Source: Clostridium_AT stratigraminis (GTDB lineage Bacteria; Bacillota; Clostridia; Clostridiales; Clostridiaceae). From it: DNA of 64,000 nt. The notes under the pieces were generated by a model. The model had not been told where the DNA came from, did no database searches, and was given only the letters and a program-made list of their open reading frames with translations. The stretch is from assembly GCF_045310675.1 (NCBI RefSeq), contig NZ_JBJHZZ010000003.1, positions 1 through 64,000 of the forward strand, written 5' to 3'. Numbering within the stretch: position 1 is the stretch's first letter; each line of letters begins with the position of its first letter. The position numbers and the translations under genes were made by a program. Positions 34,695 to 44,203 of the stretch are shown in pieces.

Positions 34695-34814
34695 TTAAAT
34701 CACCTGATTTCATATTTTTTAACTTACTTTTAATAATTGTAGTATAATCATTAAACATTGAAATTAAACATATTTCCTCTGATATCTTAAATATTTCTAT
34801 TATTATTACATAAA

Positions 34815-35570
34815 TTAATTTCTTAATAGTTTCATTGATGTATGGGCACTTCCGTCAGCATTAAGAATATCATCATTTGTAAGACCTGCCATGGCGGCAA
34901 TATTATAGGCTCTGCCAAAATCTCCAACATCCTTAGATTTATGCGCGTCACTTCCCAATGAAAATTTAACACCTATATTCTTTAATTGTTTTACTGTTTC
35001 AATATCCATATTTCTATGACTTCTGTTAATTTCTAAAGCAGTATTTCTTAGAGTTGCAACCCTTCCAATCTCCATAATATCTGGATTAACATGCTCTAAG
35101 GGATGATTTAATATAGTAATATTATATTTTTTAATTGCATTAATTGCAGCTTCTGTATAATTTTTAAGTAAAAATGGATTATGCAGTGCTCCAGGATGAT
35201 AACCTACACAAATTATATCTAGGAAATCAATTATATTATCGTTAACATCTATCTCACCTTTTTTACTCACAATATTACATTCTGCACCAAGAAGAAGCTT
35301 GAATCCATTTTCCTTCAATAATGAATTATTATTAATGTCATCAATTAATTTTCGTAATTCTTTATATTGATTTACTTTCATTCCAAAGGTAATATGTTTA
35401 TAACCATGGTCTGTAATTGCAATTTCTTTAAATCCTCTTTTTATTCCTGCTTTAACATTTGATTCAATACTTCCTTTTGCATGTTCTCCAAAAATAGTAT
35501 TATAGAATGGAATATGTCCCTTTGCAATATTAGTGTGAGTATGATAGTCTGCAATAATCTTAATACTCAT
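34815..35570 (-). CDS. PHP domain phosphoesterase (YcdX-like)
   Basis: A PHP metal-dependent phosphatase of 251 aa. Ligand motifs are visible: DYHTHTNIAKGH (HxH), ITDHGYKH, GAECNIV, NHPLEHVNP and SLGSDAHKSKDVG. This matches the YcdX-type clade that hydrolyses small phosphate esters; the natural substrate is unknown. Confidence 0.9.
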   Translation of the reverse strand: MSIKIIADYHTHTNIAKGHIPFYNTIFGEHAKGSIESNVKAGIKRGFKEIAITDHGYKHITFGMKVNQYKELRKLIDDINNNSLLKENGFKLLLGAECNIVSKKGEIDVNDNIIDFLDIICVGYHPGALHNPFLLKNYTEAAINAIKKYNITILNHPLEHVNPDIMEIGRVATLRNTALEINRSHRNMDIETVKQLKNIGVKFSLGSDAHKSKDVGDFGRAYNIAAMAGLTNDDILNADGSAHTSMKLLRN

Positions 35571-35635
35571 ATTATACCCTCCCTAGATGTAAATTGTATT
35601 TTTTAAGGGAACTCAAAATGAGTCCCCTTAAAACT

Positions 35636-36004
35636 TTACATTGCTCTTCCAGGTATTATGGCATCAATAATGCCGATTACAATAGCTGCGAGTATAGCCC
35701 CAATAATTGATGTTGACATATTAGGTACAAAAAATTGTGCTATATAAATTATAATAACTGATATAACAAAGCCTTTAAATCCTTTTCCAAAAGGCGATGC
35801 ATCAACTTTCATAAAAGTTTCAACTAAAACATCTAATACGGTTATTACTACAGCAGCTATTAAAAAAGACCATATTCCGCTAATAGAAAAACCAGGTGTT
35901 AGGTATGAAGTTATCACCAATACTAAAGCAACTAAAACAAATCTTCCAATCCAACCAAAAAAACTTCTTCCATTGGATTCTTCTCTTTTTTCATTATCTC
36001 CCAT
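35636..36004 (-). CDS. Phage-holin-family membrane protein (four-TM, holin 4 superfamily)
   Basis: A 122-aa hydrophobic protein with about four transmembrane segments. The block IAAVVITVLDVLVETFMKVDASPFGKGFKGF and the ending IGIIDAIIPGRAM fit the chromosomally encoded Phage_holin_4_2 family (YvlD-like). No other phage genes are nearby, so this is a housekeeping membrane protein, not a prophage remnant. Confidence 0.82.
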   Translation of the reverse strand: MGDNEKREESNGRSFFGWIGRFVLVALVLVITSYLTPGFSISGIWSFLIAAVVITVLDVLVETFMKVDASPFGKGFKGFVISVIIIYIAQFFVPNMSTSIIGAILAAIVIGIIDAIIPGRAM

Positions 36005-36214
36005 AAATTTTCCTCCTTTAAAATAAAGTAGTTTGCATTTACAGTATTCCCAAATATCAAAAAATAAATTATTACTTATTTATATATAAGTTTATTATTA
36101 CTTTAGTTTCACGTATCAAACTTATAGAATTAAATAATAATACAATTTCATAACTTGGATTTCATTTTAAAATTTTTTAATTACTTTTTAAATAATTAGA
36201 TATATAACTATAAG

Positions 36215-36267
36215 GAACATTTTGAATAAGATGTTCATGAGTTGTAAAAAATAAGATAAACTATAAT
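36215..36267 (+). promoter_or_regulatory. Upstream region of the molybdenum hydroxylase operon: inverted repeat and -10
   Basis: GAACAT/ATGTTC inverted repeat with a 10-nt spacer (36215-36236) just upstream of TATAAT (36262-36267). The repeat could be an operator. The rest of 36005-36310 is AT-rich without a gene. Confidence 0.4.
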
Positions 36268-36310
36268 TTTGTTAAATTTCATAAGTTTTCATGAGAGGTG
36301 GTATTTATAC

Positions 36311-38656
36311 TTGAGTATTATAAATGGGATTGGCGTAAATATACCAAGGAAAGAAGCTTTTGATAAAGTAAATGGTACGGCTAAGTATACTGATGATACA
36401 ATTTGTCCAGGGATTTTACATATAAAAATACTTACAAGCAGTTTCGCTCATGCAAATATTAAATCAATTGATGTATCTGAAGCAAAGATGTCGCAAGGAG
36501 TTCAGGCCGTAATTATAGGAAATGATTTTTCAAACCTCTGTGGATCAATTATAGAAGATAGGCCACCAATAGCCATAGACAAGGTTCGCTATTATGGTGA
36601 ACCTATTGCAGTAGTTGTTGCAAACAGTGAGCAGGAAGCTATGAGAGCCATAAAACTAATTAGTGTTGAATATGAACCTTTACCTATAATCAACTCAATA
36701 GAGGATGCCTTAAAGCCAAATGCTGCTAAAATACATGGAAAATTAATGGAATATAAAAAAGTGGTTGAGGACGTTTATCCTGAGGAGAATAGCAATATCC
36801 TAAATAAAGTACAAATAAGAAAAGGTGATCTTAGTAAAGGGCTGGCTGAAAGTGATTTTATTGTAGAAGGGAGTTTTTCACTTCCTCAATCTGTTCATGT
36901 TGCTATGGAAACAAGAAATGTGAGAGCTCAGATTATGCAAGATGGAAGAATAATAATTTATGCTTCTTCCCAGGCTCCCTACTCGGTTAAGAAATATATA
37001 AGTAAAATTTTTAATGTTCCTGAAGGAAATGTAATTGTAAAAGTGCCTTTTGTCGGTGGGTCTTTTGGTGGTAAGACAACCTTGCAGCTTGAAATTATCG
37101 CATATATTGCTTCAAAAGCTGTAAACGGCAGGATGGTTAAAATAGCTAATACCCGGGAAGATGATTTTAAAACATCACCATGTAAAATTGGACTTGATGC
37201 AAACTTAAAAATGGGAGTAACAAGAGATGGAATTATAAGGGTACTAGAAGCTACTTATATGGTTGATAACGGGGCTTATGCAGATACTGGACCTCGTATG
37301 GCTAAGGCAATTGCGATTGATTGTACCGGTCCCTATAATATCGAAACTGTATGGTGTAACTCAATTAGTGTTTATACTAATCATACTTATGTTACTTCCT
37401 ACCGCGGTTTTGGTCATGCGGAATATACTTTTTGCATAGAGCGGATGATTGATAAATTGGCTGCTAAGCTTTGTATGGACCCGCTTGAATTAAGGATTAA
37501 AAACTCACTAAAACCAGGACAATATACACCTACACAGGTAAAAGTAACTAGTAGTAATGTAGGAAATATAGAAGCTTGCCTAGCCAAATTAAAGGAATTA
37601 ATAAAATGGAATGATGGGCAATTAATAAGAACAAAAGAAGGCCTAATAAAAGCTAAAGGAATCGGATGCTTTTGGAAAACTTCTGATTCTCCCACAAATG
37701 CTGTTTCAGGGGCTTTACTAACTTTTAATTCTGATGGCAGTATAAATCTTAATTGTGGTGCAGTTGAGATTGGCCCCGGAATGAAAACAACTTTAGCACA
37801 AATACTTGCAGAAAAATTAAAAATGGACGTATCTAGAATTTTTGTTCTAATGGGTGTAAATACTCAAGTTTCTCCTGAACATTGGAAAACAGTTGCAAGT
37901 ACCACAACCTTCATGGTTGGAAGAGCAGTTATTAAAGCAGCTGATGATCTAATAAGCCAATTGAAGAGCTTAGCTGCTGTGGCAATGAAATCACCACCTG
38001 AAGATCTGGAAGTAGCAGAAGAAAAAGTATATTTAAAACAAGATCCTGAAATATATATATCCTTTAAAGACTTAGTTGATGGATATAAGTATCCAAATGG
38101 GTTATCAGTTGAAGGACCTATACTTGGCCGCGGAAGTTTTGTAATGAGCCATATTACTCAGTTAGACAAAGAAACAGGAAAAGGTAAACCAGGGCCCTCT
38201 TGGTCAGTAGGTGCTCAAGCAGTTGAAATTGAATATGATCCAAGCAATTTTACCTATAGACTTATAAAATCCATAACTGTTATAGATGCAGGTAAAGTAA
38301 TTAATCCTAAAACCTCAAAGGGCTTGTTAATGGGTGGAATGAATATGGGATTTGGCTTAGCGGCCAGCGAAGAGTATATATATGACATTGCTGGAATTTT
38401 ACAAACAACCTCACTCCGTACCTATAAACCTATGAGGTACGGAGAAAATCCAGAATACATAATCGATTTTGTTGAAACTCCACAGATCGATGGACCCTTT
38501 GGAGCTCGAGGTCTTGCAGAACATGGTATAATTGCGATTCCAGCAGCATTTGCCAATGCCATATCACTTGCTGCTGAAGATGAATTTGATTTTTTGCCAA
38601 TTACACCAGAAAAAATATGGAAGACTAAAACTGGAGGTAACTATGATACCCTTTGA
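36311..38656 (+). CDS. Xanthine dehydrogenase family molybdopterin-binding subunit
   Basis: Large subunit of a molybdenum hydroxylase, 781 aa. NIPRKEAFDKVNGTAKYTDD begins the aldehyde oxidase/xanthine dehydrogenase a/b hammerhead domain. The cofactor loop GGSFGGKT lies at about 249-256, and the active-site glutamate E737 is in GARGLAEHG. TTG at 36311 is used: GAGGTGG lies 9 nt before it and MSIINGIGVNIPRKEA gives the normal N-terminus. The substrate could be a purine or another N-heterocycle; it cannot be told from sequence. Order is large-FAD-FeS with overlaps, and no xdhC-type insertion factor adjoins. Confidence 0.92.
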   Translation: MSIINGIGVNIPRKEAFDKVNGTAKYTDDTICPGILHIKILTSSFAHANIKSIDVSEAKMSQGVQAVIIGNDFSNLCGSIIEDRPPIAIDKVRYYGEPIAVVVANSEQEAMRAIKLISVEYEPLPIINSIEDALKPNAAKIHGKLMEYKKVVEDVYPEENSNILNKVQIRKGDLSKGLAESDFIVEGSFSLPQSVHVAMETRNVRAQIMQDGRIIIYASSQAPYSVKKYISKIFNVPEGNVIVKVPFVGGSFGGKTTLQLEIIAYIASKAVNGRMVKIANTREDDFKTSPCKIGLDANLKMGVTRDGIIRVLEATYMVDNGAYADTGPRMAKAIAIDCTGPYNIETVWCNSISVYTNHTYVTSYRGFGHAEYTFCIERMIDKLAAKLCMDPLELRIKNSLKPGQYTPTQVKVTSSNVGNIEACLAKLKELIKWNDGQLIRTKEGLIKAKGIGCFWKTSDSPTNAVSGALLTFNSDGSINLNCGAVEIGPGMKTTLAQILAEKLKMDVSRIFVLMGVNTQVSPEHWKTVASTTTFMVGRAVIKAADDLISQLKSLAAVAMKSPPEDLEVAEEKVYLKQDPEIYISFKDLVDGYKYPNGLSVEGPILGRGSFVMSHITQLDKETGKGKPGPSWSVGAQAVEIEYDPSNFTYRLIKSITVIDAGKVINPKTSKGLLMGGMNMGFGLAASEEYIYDIAGILQTTSLRTYKPMRYGENPEYIIDFVETPQIDGPFGARGLAEHGIIAIPAAFANAISLAAEDEFDFLPITPEKIWKTKTGGNYDTL

Positions 38657-39485
38657 TTTTGAATACTATAAGCCTGATAATGTTGAAGAAGCTGTTAATT
38701 TATATATGGAGTTACATGAAAGCGGTAAGATGCCTTTATATTATGGTGGCGGTACAGAAATTATTAGTATGGCACGAGCTTATAATGTTGAAACTGGCGC
38801 AGTAATTGATATAAAGGGGATTCCAGAATGTAATGTTAATGAAATAAGAGAAAATAGCCTGATTATTGGTTCTGCAGTGACACTAACACAAATCTCTGAG
38901 TTAAACTTATTTCCCCTATTAGGGCTAACAGTGCAGAGAATTGCAGATCATACCATACAAGATAAAATTACACTTGGCGGAAATATTGCAGGAACAATTA
39001 TATATCACGAAGCTGTCCTTCCTCTTCTAATATCTGATGCCAAGGTTATAATTGCTAATTCAAATGGAAGAGAGCAGCTTTTATTAAAGGATATATTTGA
39101 TAAAAAAATACATCTTAATAACAGTGAACTTATTGTAAGCATATCTTTAGATAGCAGGTTTCTTACGCTGCCATATTTACACGCAAAAAGAACTAAAAAT
39201 GATAAGATAGATTACCCATTGATTACAATCACTGCTCTAAAAGATAACAATAGAATAAATATTGCCTTTAGCGGCCTTTTAAGATACCCATTTAGATCTA
39301 CACTAATTGAAGACTATTTAAATGATAATAGCTTACCTAAAAATAAAAGGATCAATAATATAATCGATAATATTCCGTGCGATATCTTAAATGACTTAGG
39401 AGGAACCTCTGATTTTAGAAAATTTAAGCTTCAAAAAATGCTTATTGAAGTTTTAGAGACTCTGGAGGGATACAATAATGCTTAA
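38643..39485 (+). CDS. FAD-binding subunit of the molybdenum hydroxylase (CoxM/XdhB type)
   Basis: Medium subunit of 280 aa starting MIPFDFEYYKPDNVEEAV, with FAD-contact motifs YYGGGTEI and ITLGGNIAGTI. ATG at 38643 follows GGAGGT and overlaps the end of the large-subunit gene by 14 nt; longer frames from 38532 are out of register with the family. It passes electrons from the Fe-S subunit to NAD+ or another acceptor. Confidence 0.9.
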   Translation: MIPFDFEYYKPDNVEEAVNLYMELHESGKMPLYYGGGTEIISMARAYNVETGAVIDIKGIPECNVNEIRENSLIIGSAVTLTQISELNLFPLLGLTVQRIADHTIQDKITLGGNIAGTIIYHEAVLPLLISDAKVIIANSNGREQLLLKDIFDKKIHLNNSELIVSISLDSRFLTLPYLHAKRTKNDKIDYPLITITALKDNNRINIAFSGLLRYPFRSTLIEDYLNDNSLPKNKRINNIIDNIPCDILNDLGGTSDFRKFKLQKMLIEVLETLEGYNNA

Positions 39486-39954
39486 GATCTCTGGTAAAAC
39501 AATAATAAGTTTAAATATTAATGGGGAAGATAGAGAAGTTGTCGTAAAGCCATCAGATGTTTTATTATATACTCTTCGAGAGAATTTAGGCCTTACTGGG
39601 GCTAAGCAAGGCTGTGAAAATGGAGACTGCGGGGCTTGTACCATACTTATTGATGGATGGCCCATAAAATCATGCTTAATGCTTACTGTTGAAGCAATAG
39701 GCAAGAAAATAATCACTGTTGAAGGCTTAATAAATGAGCCAATACAAACTGCCTTTGTAGAGAATTGGAGCTTTCAATGTGGATACTGTACATCAGGGTT
39801 TCTTATGGTTTGCCATGCCTTATCAAATATACATCCAGATGCAAATGATCACGTAATAAAACAGTGGCTTCAGTCTAATCTCTGCAGATGTACTGGTTAT
39901 GACGAGATAAAGGATGCTATTAAATCTGTATTAGCATCTAAAAATACTAAATAA
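39478..39954 (+). CDS. [2Fe-2S] subunit of the molybdenum hydroxylase (CoxS/XdhC-small type)
   Basis: A 158-aa protein with two [2Fe-2S] domains: C46, C51, C54, C66 (plant-ferredoxin type) and C101, C104, C136, C138 (helical type, QCGYCTSGFLM and NLCRCTGY). Its ATG overlaps the FAD-subunit stop by 8 nt. It carries electrons from the Mo site to FAD. Confidence 0.95.
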   Translation: MLKISGKTIISLNINGEDREVVVKPSDVLLYTLRENLGLTGAKQGCENGDCGACTILIDGWPIKSCLMLTVEAIGKKIITVEGLINEPIQTAFVENWSFQCGYCTSGFLMVCHALSNIHPDANDHVIKQWLQSNLCRCTGYDEIKDAIKSVLASKNTK

Positions 39955-39957
39955 TAT

Positions 39958-40007
39958 AAAAAGCATAGTAGAATTGACTTTTAATTTCAAGGATAACTAT
40001 GCTTTTT
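39958..40007. terminator. Terminator of the molybdenum hydroxylase operon
   Basis: AAAAAGCATAGT / ACTATGCTTTTT, 27-nt loop, T-rich tail. It also serves the convergent FUSC operon. Confidence 0.85.
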
Positions 40008-40080
40008 AATTTTATATTTATATATAGAACACATTACTTTATAAATAATAAGATTTACTTTTGCAGTATAATCAACAACT

Positions 40081-40911
40081 TTATGGTATATCCCCTAAAA
40101 TCTTATCTAAATTAATCATTTCATTAAAAAATAATTTTTTATGAAAGTTAACAATATCATCAATATTACTTTTACTTATACCAGTATTATTATCTTTGCT
40201 GTCATTAATATAATTGATTATTTTTATTTGCTCTAAGGTGAAAGAAAGTGTAGAGAATAAGTTTTCTAGCTTATTTTTTAGTGGTATATACTTTGAGTTA
40301 TGCCTTAATTCTTTTATATATATCTTTAGCTGTTCTTTCATTGTATTTAGATGTGATTCTATTCTATCCAACTCTTTTTTGCCCTCATAAAAATCTTTCT
40401 TTTGAGCTATTAGTAACAGATTTTCTTGTATACCTTTTGACTCTTTTATAAATAGTTTTATCATGTCTGGGTTAAAAACATAATTGTTTACAATTGTTGT
40501 TATACCTATACCTATAAAAGTATCAAGAAGTCGATTAAAACTATAATCAATGGCCGAAAATCCTTTAGTACCCACAATAATGGAACAAAATACAAGACAT
40601 GCAATTGATGTTGTACTATCCCACTTTAGATAATCACAAATATAAACAATTAAAATAACCCCTATTCCGACCAGAAATACAAGCATATCCTGAGAAGGAG
40701 CAATTACAAGTAGAACACCAATTAAAGCTCCAATGATGCTGCCAATAATTCTGTTAATTCCAAATTTAATAGTTTCTCCAAAGAAAGTTGATATTGGCAT
40801 TACAGCAGGCAGCAAAACAAAAAAAGGAAACTTAAGTTTTAATAAAGCTGAAACTAGCATACATAATGAAGCTGAAAGCCCAACTCTAATTGCTTTTCTT
40901 TTTAATTCCAT
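40081..40911 (-). CDS. FUSC/aromatic acid exporter (ArAE) family membrane protein
   Basis: A 276-aa protein. The N-terminal 140 residues hold about five TM helices starting RKAIRVGLSASLCMLVSALL, with the FUSC motif NRIIGSIIGALIGVL and FNRLLDTFIGIGITTIVNNYVF. The C-terminal half is cytoplasmic and helical. Such proteins are thought to export aromatic or weak acids. It is the last gene of the leftward YIEGIA operon. Confidence 0.85.
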   Translation of the reverse strand: MELKRKAIRVGLSASLCMLVSALLKLKFPFFVLLPAVMPISTFFGETIKFGINRIIGSIIGALIGVLLVIAPSQDMLVFLVGIGVILIVYICDYLKWDSTTSIACLVFCSIIVGTKGFSAIDYSFNRLLDTFIGIGITTIVNNYVFNPDMIKLFIKESKGIQENLLLIAQKKDFYEGKKELDRIESHLNTMKEQLKIYIKELRHNSKYIPLKNKLENLFSTLSFTLEQIKIINYINDSKDNNTGISKSNIDDIVNFHKKLFFNEMINLDKILGDIP

Positions 40912-40939
40912 GACTTTATCACCTTCTTCAATATGCTAA

Positions 40940-41146
40940 TTACTTCTTTGTAATAACCATATAATCTCCACAGTTAAGCTGAACTACTTCCGCTCTTAAA
41001 GCCCTTGAAATATCTAGAGTTATTTGTTTTTGTTCTTCTATATTGCTAGCAACCAAAATTAAAGGATTACCATTTTGTGCTCTATCTCTAGATAATGTTA
41101 TGTAAGCTGCAATTTCATAACCTGTATCATATGAACTAGGTGCCAT
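40940..41146 (-). CDS. Small partner of the YIEGIA protein (capping complex subunit)
   Basis: A 68-aa protein, MAPSSYDTGYEIAAYITLSR..., with a central NPLILVASNIEEQKQITLDIS. It resembles the short proteins described in annotation databases as the capping complex subunit for YIEGIA, and it lies directly after the YIEGIA gene. Experimental function is not known to me. Confidence 0.7.
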   Translation of the reverse strand: MAPSSYDTGYEIAAYITLSRDRAQNGNPLILVASNIEEQKQITLDISRALRAEVVQLNCGDYMVITKK

Positions 41147-41168
41147 GGCACTCGATCCTTTCTTAACT

Positions 41169-42065
41169 TTAATGTGAATTCATTAATCTATAATTTTTCT
41201 TTATACTTTCTAAAATAGGTGTCTTTTTTATTGTTTCGATGAATGCCCCCTCATCATGAATAATAGGAACCATTACAACAGCGATTCTGCCAGTTTCATA
41301 ATCACGTCTAGTATAGTGATATCTCTTAAGTCCTAGTATTCTGCAAATCTCGTATAATATAGCTTGTCTTTGGCCATTATGATCAAGTATTCTACTATAA
41401 TATCTTTCTTTAGGATAAATAATAGCTGCAATACCACTACTTTCGACTAATTTTCTAGAAGCATCCGTTCCTAAATGATTTGTAACAAATATATCATCTA
41501 CATATAACTCCGAATTTTTTACAGTTATAGTGGCTATTTTTATTTCAGCTATATCTCCTACAGATTTACCTTTTGAAAATATTCTAAGAATGTAAATAGA
41601 AATTGCTCCTGATAGTATTCCACATAGTATATTTATTATCATTAATTTATTAGTTATAATATGCATAGTTATACTTGATATTAATGCTGCAAGTAAGGAA
41701 AAATAATTTCTTACCTCGAAGGTTTTAGCTATTCCATCAATATATGCCTCTCCCCTAAAAACATGCTCAACATCTTCAAGATCTTGAAGACTTTCTTTTT
41801 CAATTCTTCTTACTTCCCTGAACTGTTCTGTAGCAATAAAAAGAAAGGTAATTGCACTGAAGTCTTTCGCAAGTAGTGCGGGAATTGCAATAGCCCCAAT
41901 ACCTGAAGAAATAAACCCCGTTACTAAATGAATGAGGTATCCATTTGGATAACTTGGATACTGCCTATAGTCAATCACAAGAGTAATATATCTTGCTAGG
42001 GTTCCACAAAGTATTGGTATTAAGATTAAATAAATATGATACTGTGATATCATTTCTTTTTCCAT
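41169..42065 (-). CDS. YIEGIA family membrane protein
   Basis: A 298-aa membrane protein with about five TM helices in the first 180 residues. The motif that names the family appears as EAYIDGIAKTFEVRNYFS after the second or third helix (Asp for the usual Glu). The cytoplasmic C-terminal part (about 185-298) is soluble, with VFVTNHLGTDASRKLVE. GGAGG is 5 nt before ATG. The family occurs in spore formers with the small partner downstream; its role is unknown. Confidence 0.78.
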   Translation of the reverse strand: MEKEMISQYHIYLILIPILCGTLARYITLVIDYRQYPSYPNGYLIHLVTGFISSGIGAIAIPALLAKDFSAITFLFIATEQFREVRRIEKESLQDLEDVEHVFRGEAYIDGIAKTFEVRNYFSLLAALISSITMHIITNKLMIINILCGILSGAISIYILRIFSKGKSVGDIAEIKIATITVKNSELYVDDIFVTNHLGTDASRKLVESSGIAAIIYPKERYYSRILDHNGQRQAILYEICRILGLKRYHYTRRDYETGRIAVVMVPIIHDEGAFIETIKKTPILESIKKNYRLMNSH

Positions 42066-42085
42066 TGAATCCTCCGGTAGAAATT

Positions 42086-42262
42086 CTAGTCTCTTAATTT
42101 TTCTTTATCTGATTTCATATCTGCTTCTATGTCCTTATTTCCTATAGTTTCCTTTGGTATTGGTGTAATACTAAACCCATCTATACCATAAGCTGTCATA
42201 CTATTTAATTGATTTTCTATTGCTTTATTTTGATTATTAATTATCTTGCTTTTATATTTCAT
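42086..42262 (-). CDS. Small hydrophilic protein of the YIEGIA operon, unknown
   Basis: A 58-aa charged protein (MKYKSKIINNQNKAIENQ...). ATG at 42262 has AGGTG 6 nt upstream; the GTG three codons earlier is part of that site. I recognise no domain. The gap to the YIEGIA start is 20 nt, so it is the first gene of the operon. Confidence 0.6.
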   Translation of the reverse strand: MKYKSKIINNQNKAIENQLNSMTAYGIDGFSITPIPKETIGNKDIEADMKSDKEKLRD

Positions 42263-42493
42263 ATTTTTCACCTCAATTATTATAATTACCTTGGCGAAGT
42301 TTAATATTCATATATCTCATCTACTACATATAGTTCTTCTTCTTGTAATTTTTCTGCTTAATTCTTTAAAGGTTTTTGGGTATTTTTTAATTCTTACTTT
42401 AAAATTAATAGCTTTCTTTAGCATAATTCTAATATAATAGAATAAGGATAAAATTGGTTTTTTTATAACTATCTAAAAATATTGGAGGTAAAT

Positions 42494-42694
42494 ATGAATA
42501 AAAAATGTATAATATGCAAAAATAGAAAATCATGTTTAACTTATGATTTAGGCGGGTTGTATGATGGCGAATACTGCAGCAAATTCATAGAAGAACCTGA
42601 AATTACAGAAGAAGAACAAGAGCGGCAACAACAGGAAAAACTAAAAAATAAATCAGTATGTGAAAAATTAATAAAAAAAATAAAACATAGTTAA
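42494..42694 (+). CDS. Small Cys-rich protein, unknown
   Basis: A 66-aa protein starting MNKKCIICKNRKSCLTYDLG, with CX2CX5C followed by YCSKF, which could form a zinc knuckle. The C-terminal part is Glu/Gln/Lys-rich (EEEQERQQQEK) and likely helical. ATG at 42494 has GGAGGT 4 nt upstream. It precedes the FetA-type gene by 53 nt and may be co-transcribed. No family recognised with confidence. Confidence 0.65.
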   Translation: MNKKCIICKNRKSCLTYDLGGLYDGEYCSKFIEEPEITEEEQERQQQEKLKNKSVCEKLIKKIKHS

Positions 42695-42747
42695 TTTGAA
42701 AAGTTCTACGCTTTTAATAAATACCCAAAAAGAATGGAGTGAGAATT

Positions 42748-43404
42748 ATGCCCATATTAGAATTCCAAAATACATTTTTTATAAATGATAATAAAACTAT
42801 ACTAAAAGATATAACTATTTCAATTAATGAAGGAGATTATATCTCCGTTGTGGGACCGTCAGGAAGTGGCAAAAGCACATTTCTTAAACTTTGCTGCCAC
42901 CTGATAAGTCCAACAGAAGGGACAATACTATATAAGAACAAATCTATTATGGAATATAATCCTATGGAGTTAAGAAAAAATATTGCATATTGCTTTCAAA
43001 CTCCGTACCTTTTCGCTGAAACTGTTATTGACAATGTTTCTTTCCCATACCACCTAAGAAATATTAAGATGGATTTTAAAAGAGTAGAAGAACTTTTTGT
43101 CCTATTTAACCTTGACAAAGAATACTTAAAAAAAGATGTAAAAAATCTGTCTGGAGGAGAAAAACAAAGAATTGCACTTATTAGGACATTGATGTTTAAG
43201 CCTGAAATACTACTTTTGGATGAAGTGACATCTGCACTTGATGTTGATAATACCTTAATTGTTGAAAATGTGATGAAATCATTGAACCAAAGCGGCACTG
43301 CTATCATCTGGGTAACTCATAATTCTCAGCAAAGCAGAAGAAATTCGCATAAATTGTTAACCATTGAAGCTGGTGAAATAAAGTCATTGGAGGTGTTAAA
43401 ATGA
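42748..43404 (+). CDS. fetA: ABC transporter ATP-binding protein, FetA/YbbL-like
   Basis: ABC ATPase of 218 aa: Walker A VGPSGSGKST, Q-loop CFQTPYLF, signature LSGGEKQR, Walker B ILLLDEVTSALD, H-loop VTHN. ATG at 42748 follows GGAG by 8 nt. With the UPF0014 permease overlapping downstream it forms a FetAB-type pair, which in E. coli is linked to iron export and oxidative stress resistance. Confidence 0.88.
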   Translation: MPILEFQNTFFINDNKTILKDITISINEGDYISVVGPSGSGKSTFLKLCCHLISPTEGTILYKNKSIMEYNPMELRKNIAYCFQTPYLFAETVIDNVSFPYHLRNIKMDFKRVEELFVLFNLDKEYLKKDVKNLSGGEKQRIALIRTLMFKPEILLLDEVTSALDVDNTLIVENVMKSLNQSGTAIIWVTHNSQQSRRNSHKLLTIEAGEIKSLEVLK

Positions 43405-44165
43405 GTGGCGGCAATAATATAATGAATGCTTCTTCGCTTTTAATTTCTTCAACCTTGGTACTAGTATCACTACTATTTTCATATTTCCAAAAATTAAAGC
43501 TAGAAAAGGAAATTGTTGTTAGTGTAATAAGAGCTATAGTGCAATTATTTATTGTAGGATATTTACTCAACTACATATTCGGTCTTAAGAGTCCAATTTT
43601 TACAACACTTCTGCTTTTGTTTATGTCATTTAATGCAGCATATAACGCCGCAAAAAGAGGTAAAGGTATTAAAAACGGATTGTCTATATCCTTTATTTCA
43701 ATATCAGTAGGAACAGTAGCAACACTAGCTATTCTTGTATTTTCAGGTGCAATCAAATATGAGCCTTATCAGATTATCCCTGTCAGTGGTATGATTATTA
43801 GTAATGCTATGGTGGCTTTAGGACTTTGTTATAGGCAATTAAGCTCGGATTTTAAAAATAAAAGAGAAGAAGTTGAAACAAAGCTTTCACTTGGCGCGGA
43901 TATTTTGACATCATCTATTGAGATAATCAAGAATTCTATAAAGACTGGTATGCTGCCAACAATTGATTCTGCAAAAACACTTGGAATTGTATCACTGCCA
44001 GGTATGATGACAGGCCTTATACTTGCAGGCACTTCACCAGTGGAAGCAATCAAATATCAGATTATGGTAACCTTTATGCTGCTTTCAACAACTTCAATTT
44101 CTTCTTTTATAGCATGCTATTTATCCTATAAAGGCTTCTACAATGAAAGAAAACAGTTAGTTTAA
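43401..44165 (+). CDS. fetB: ABC transporter permease, FetB/UPF0014 family
   Basis: A 254-aa membrane protein with about six or seven TM helices. UPF0014 markers: VVSVIRAIVQLFIVGYLLNYIF, VSGMIISNAMVALGLCYRQL and IVSLPGMMTGLILAGTSPVEAIKYQI. Its ATGA start overlaps the fetA stop, so the pair is translationally coupled. Confidence 0.9.
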   Translation: MSGGNNIMNASSLLISSTLVLVSLLFSYFQKLKLEKEIVVSVIRAIVQLFIVGYLLNYIFGLKSPIFTTLLLLFMSFNAAYNAAKRGKGIKNGLSISFISISVGTVATLAILVFSGAIKYEPYQIIPVSGMIISNAMVALGLCYRQLSSDFKNKREEVETKLSLGADILTSSIEIIKNSIKTGMLPTIDSAKTLGIVSLPGMMTGLILAGTSPVEAIKYQIMVTFMLLSTTSISSFIACYLSYKGFYNERKQLV

Positions 44166-44203
44166 TAATAGTAATTAGATGTATTTCATACAAAGTAAAA
44201 TAT

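Noticed and set aside
35636..36004. Holin-family gene as sign of a prophage
   Set aside because: The protein belongs to a chromosomal four-TM family, and no integrase, capsid, tail or lysin genes are near.
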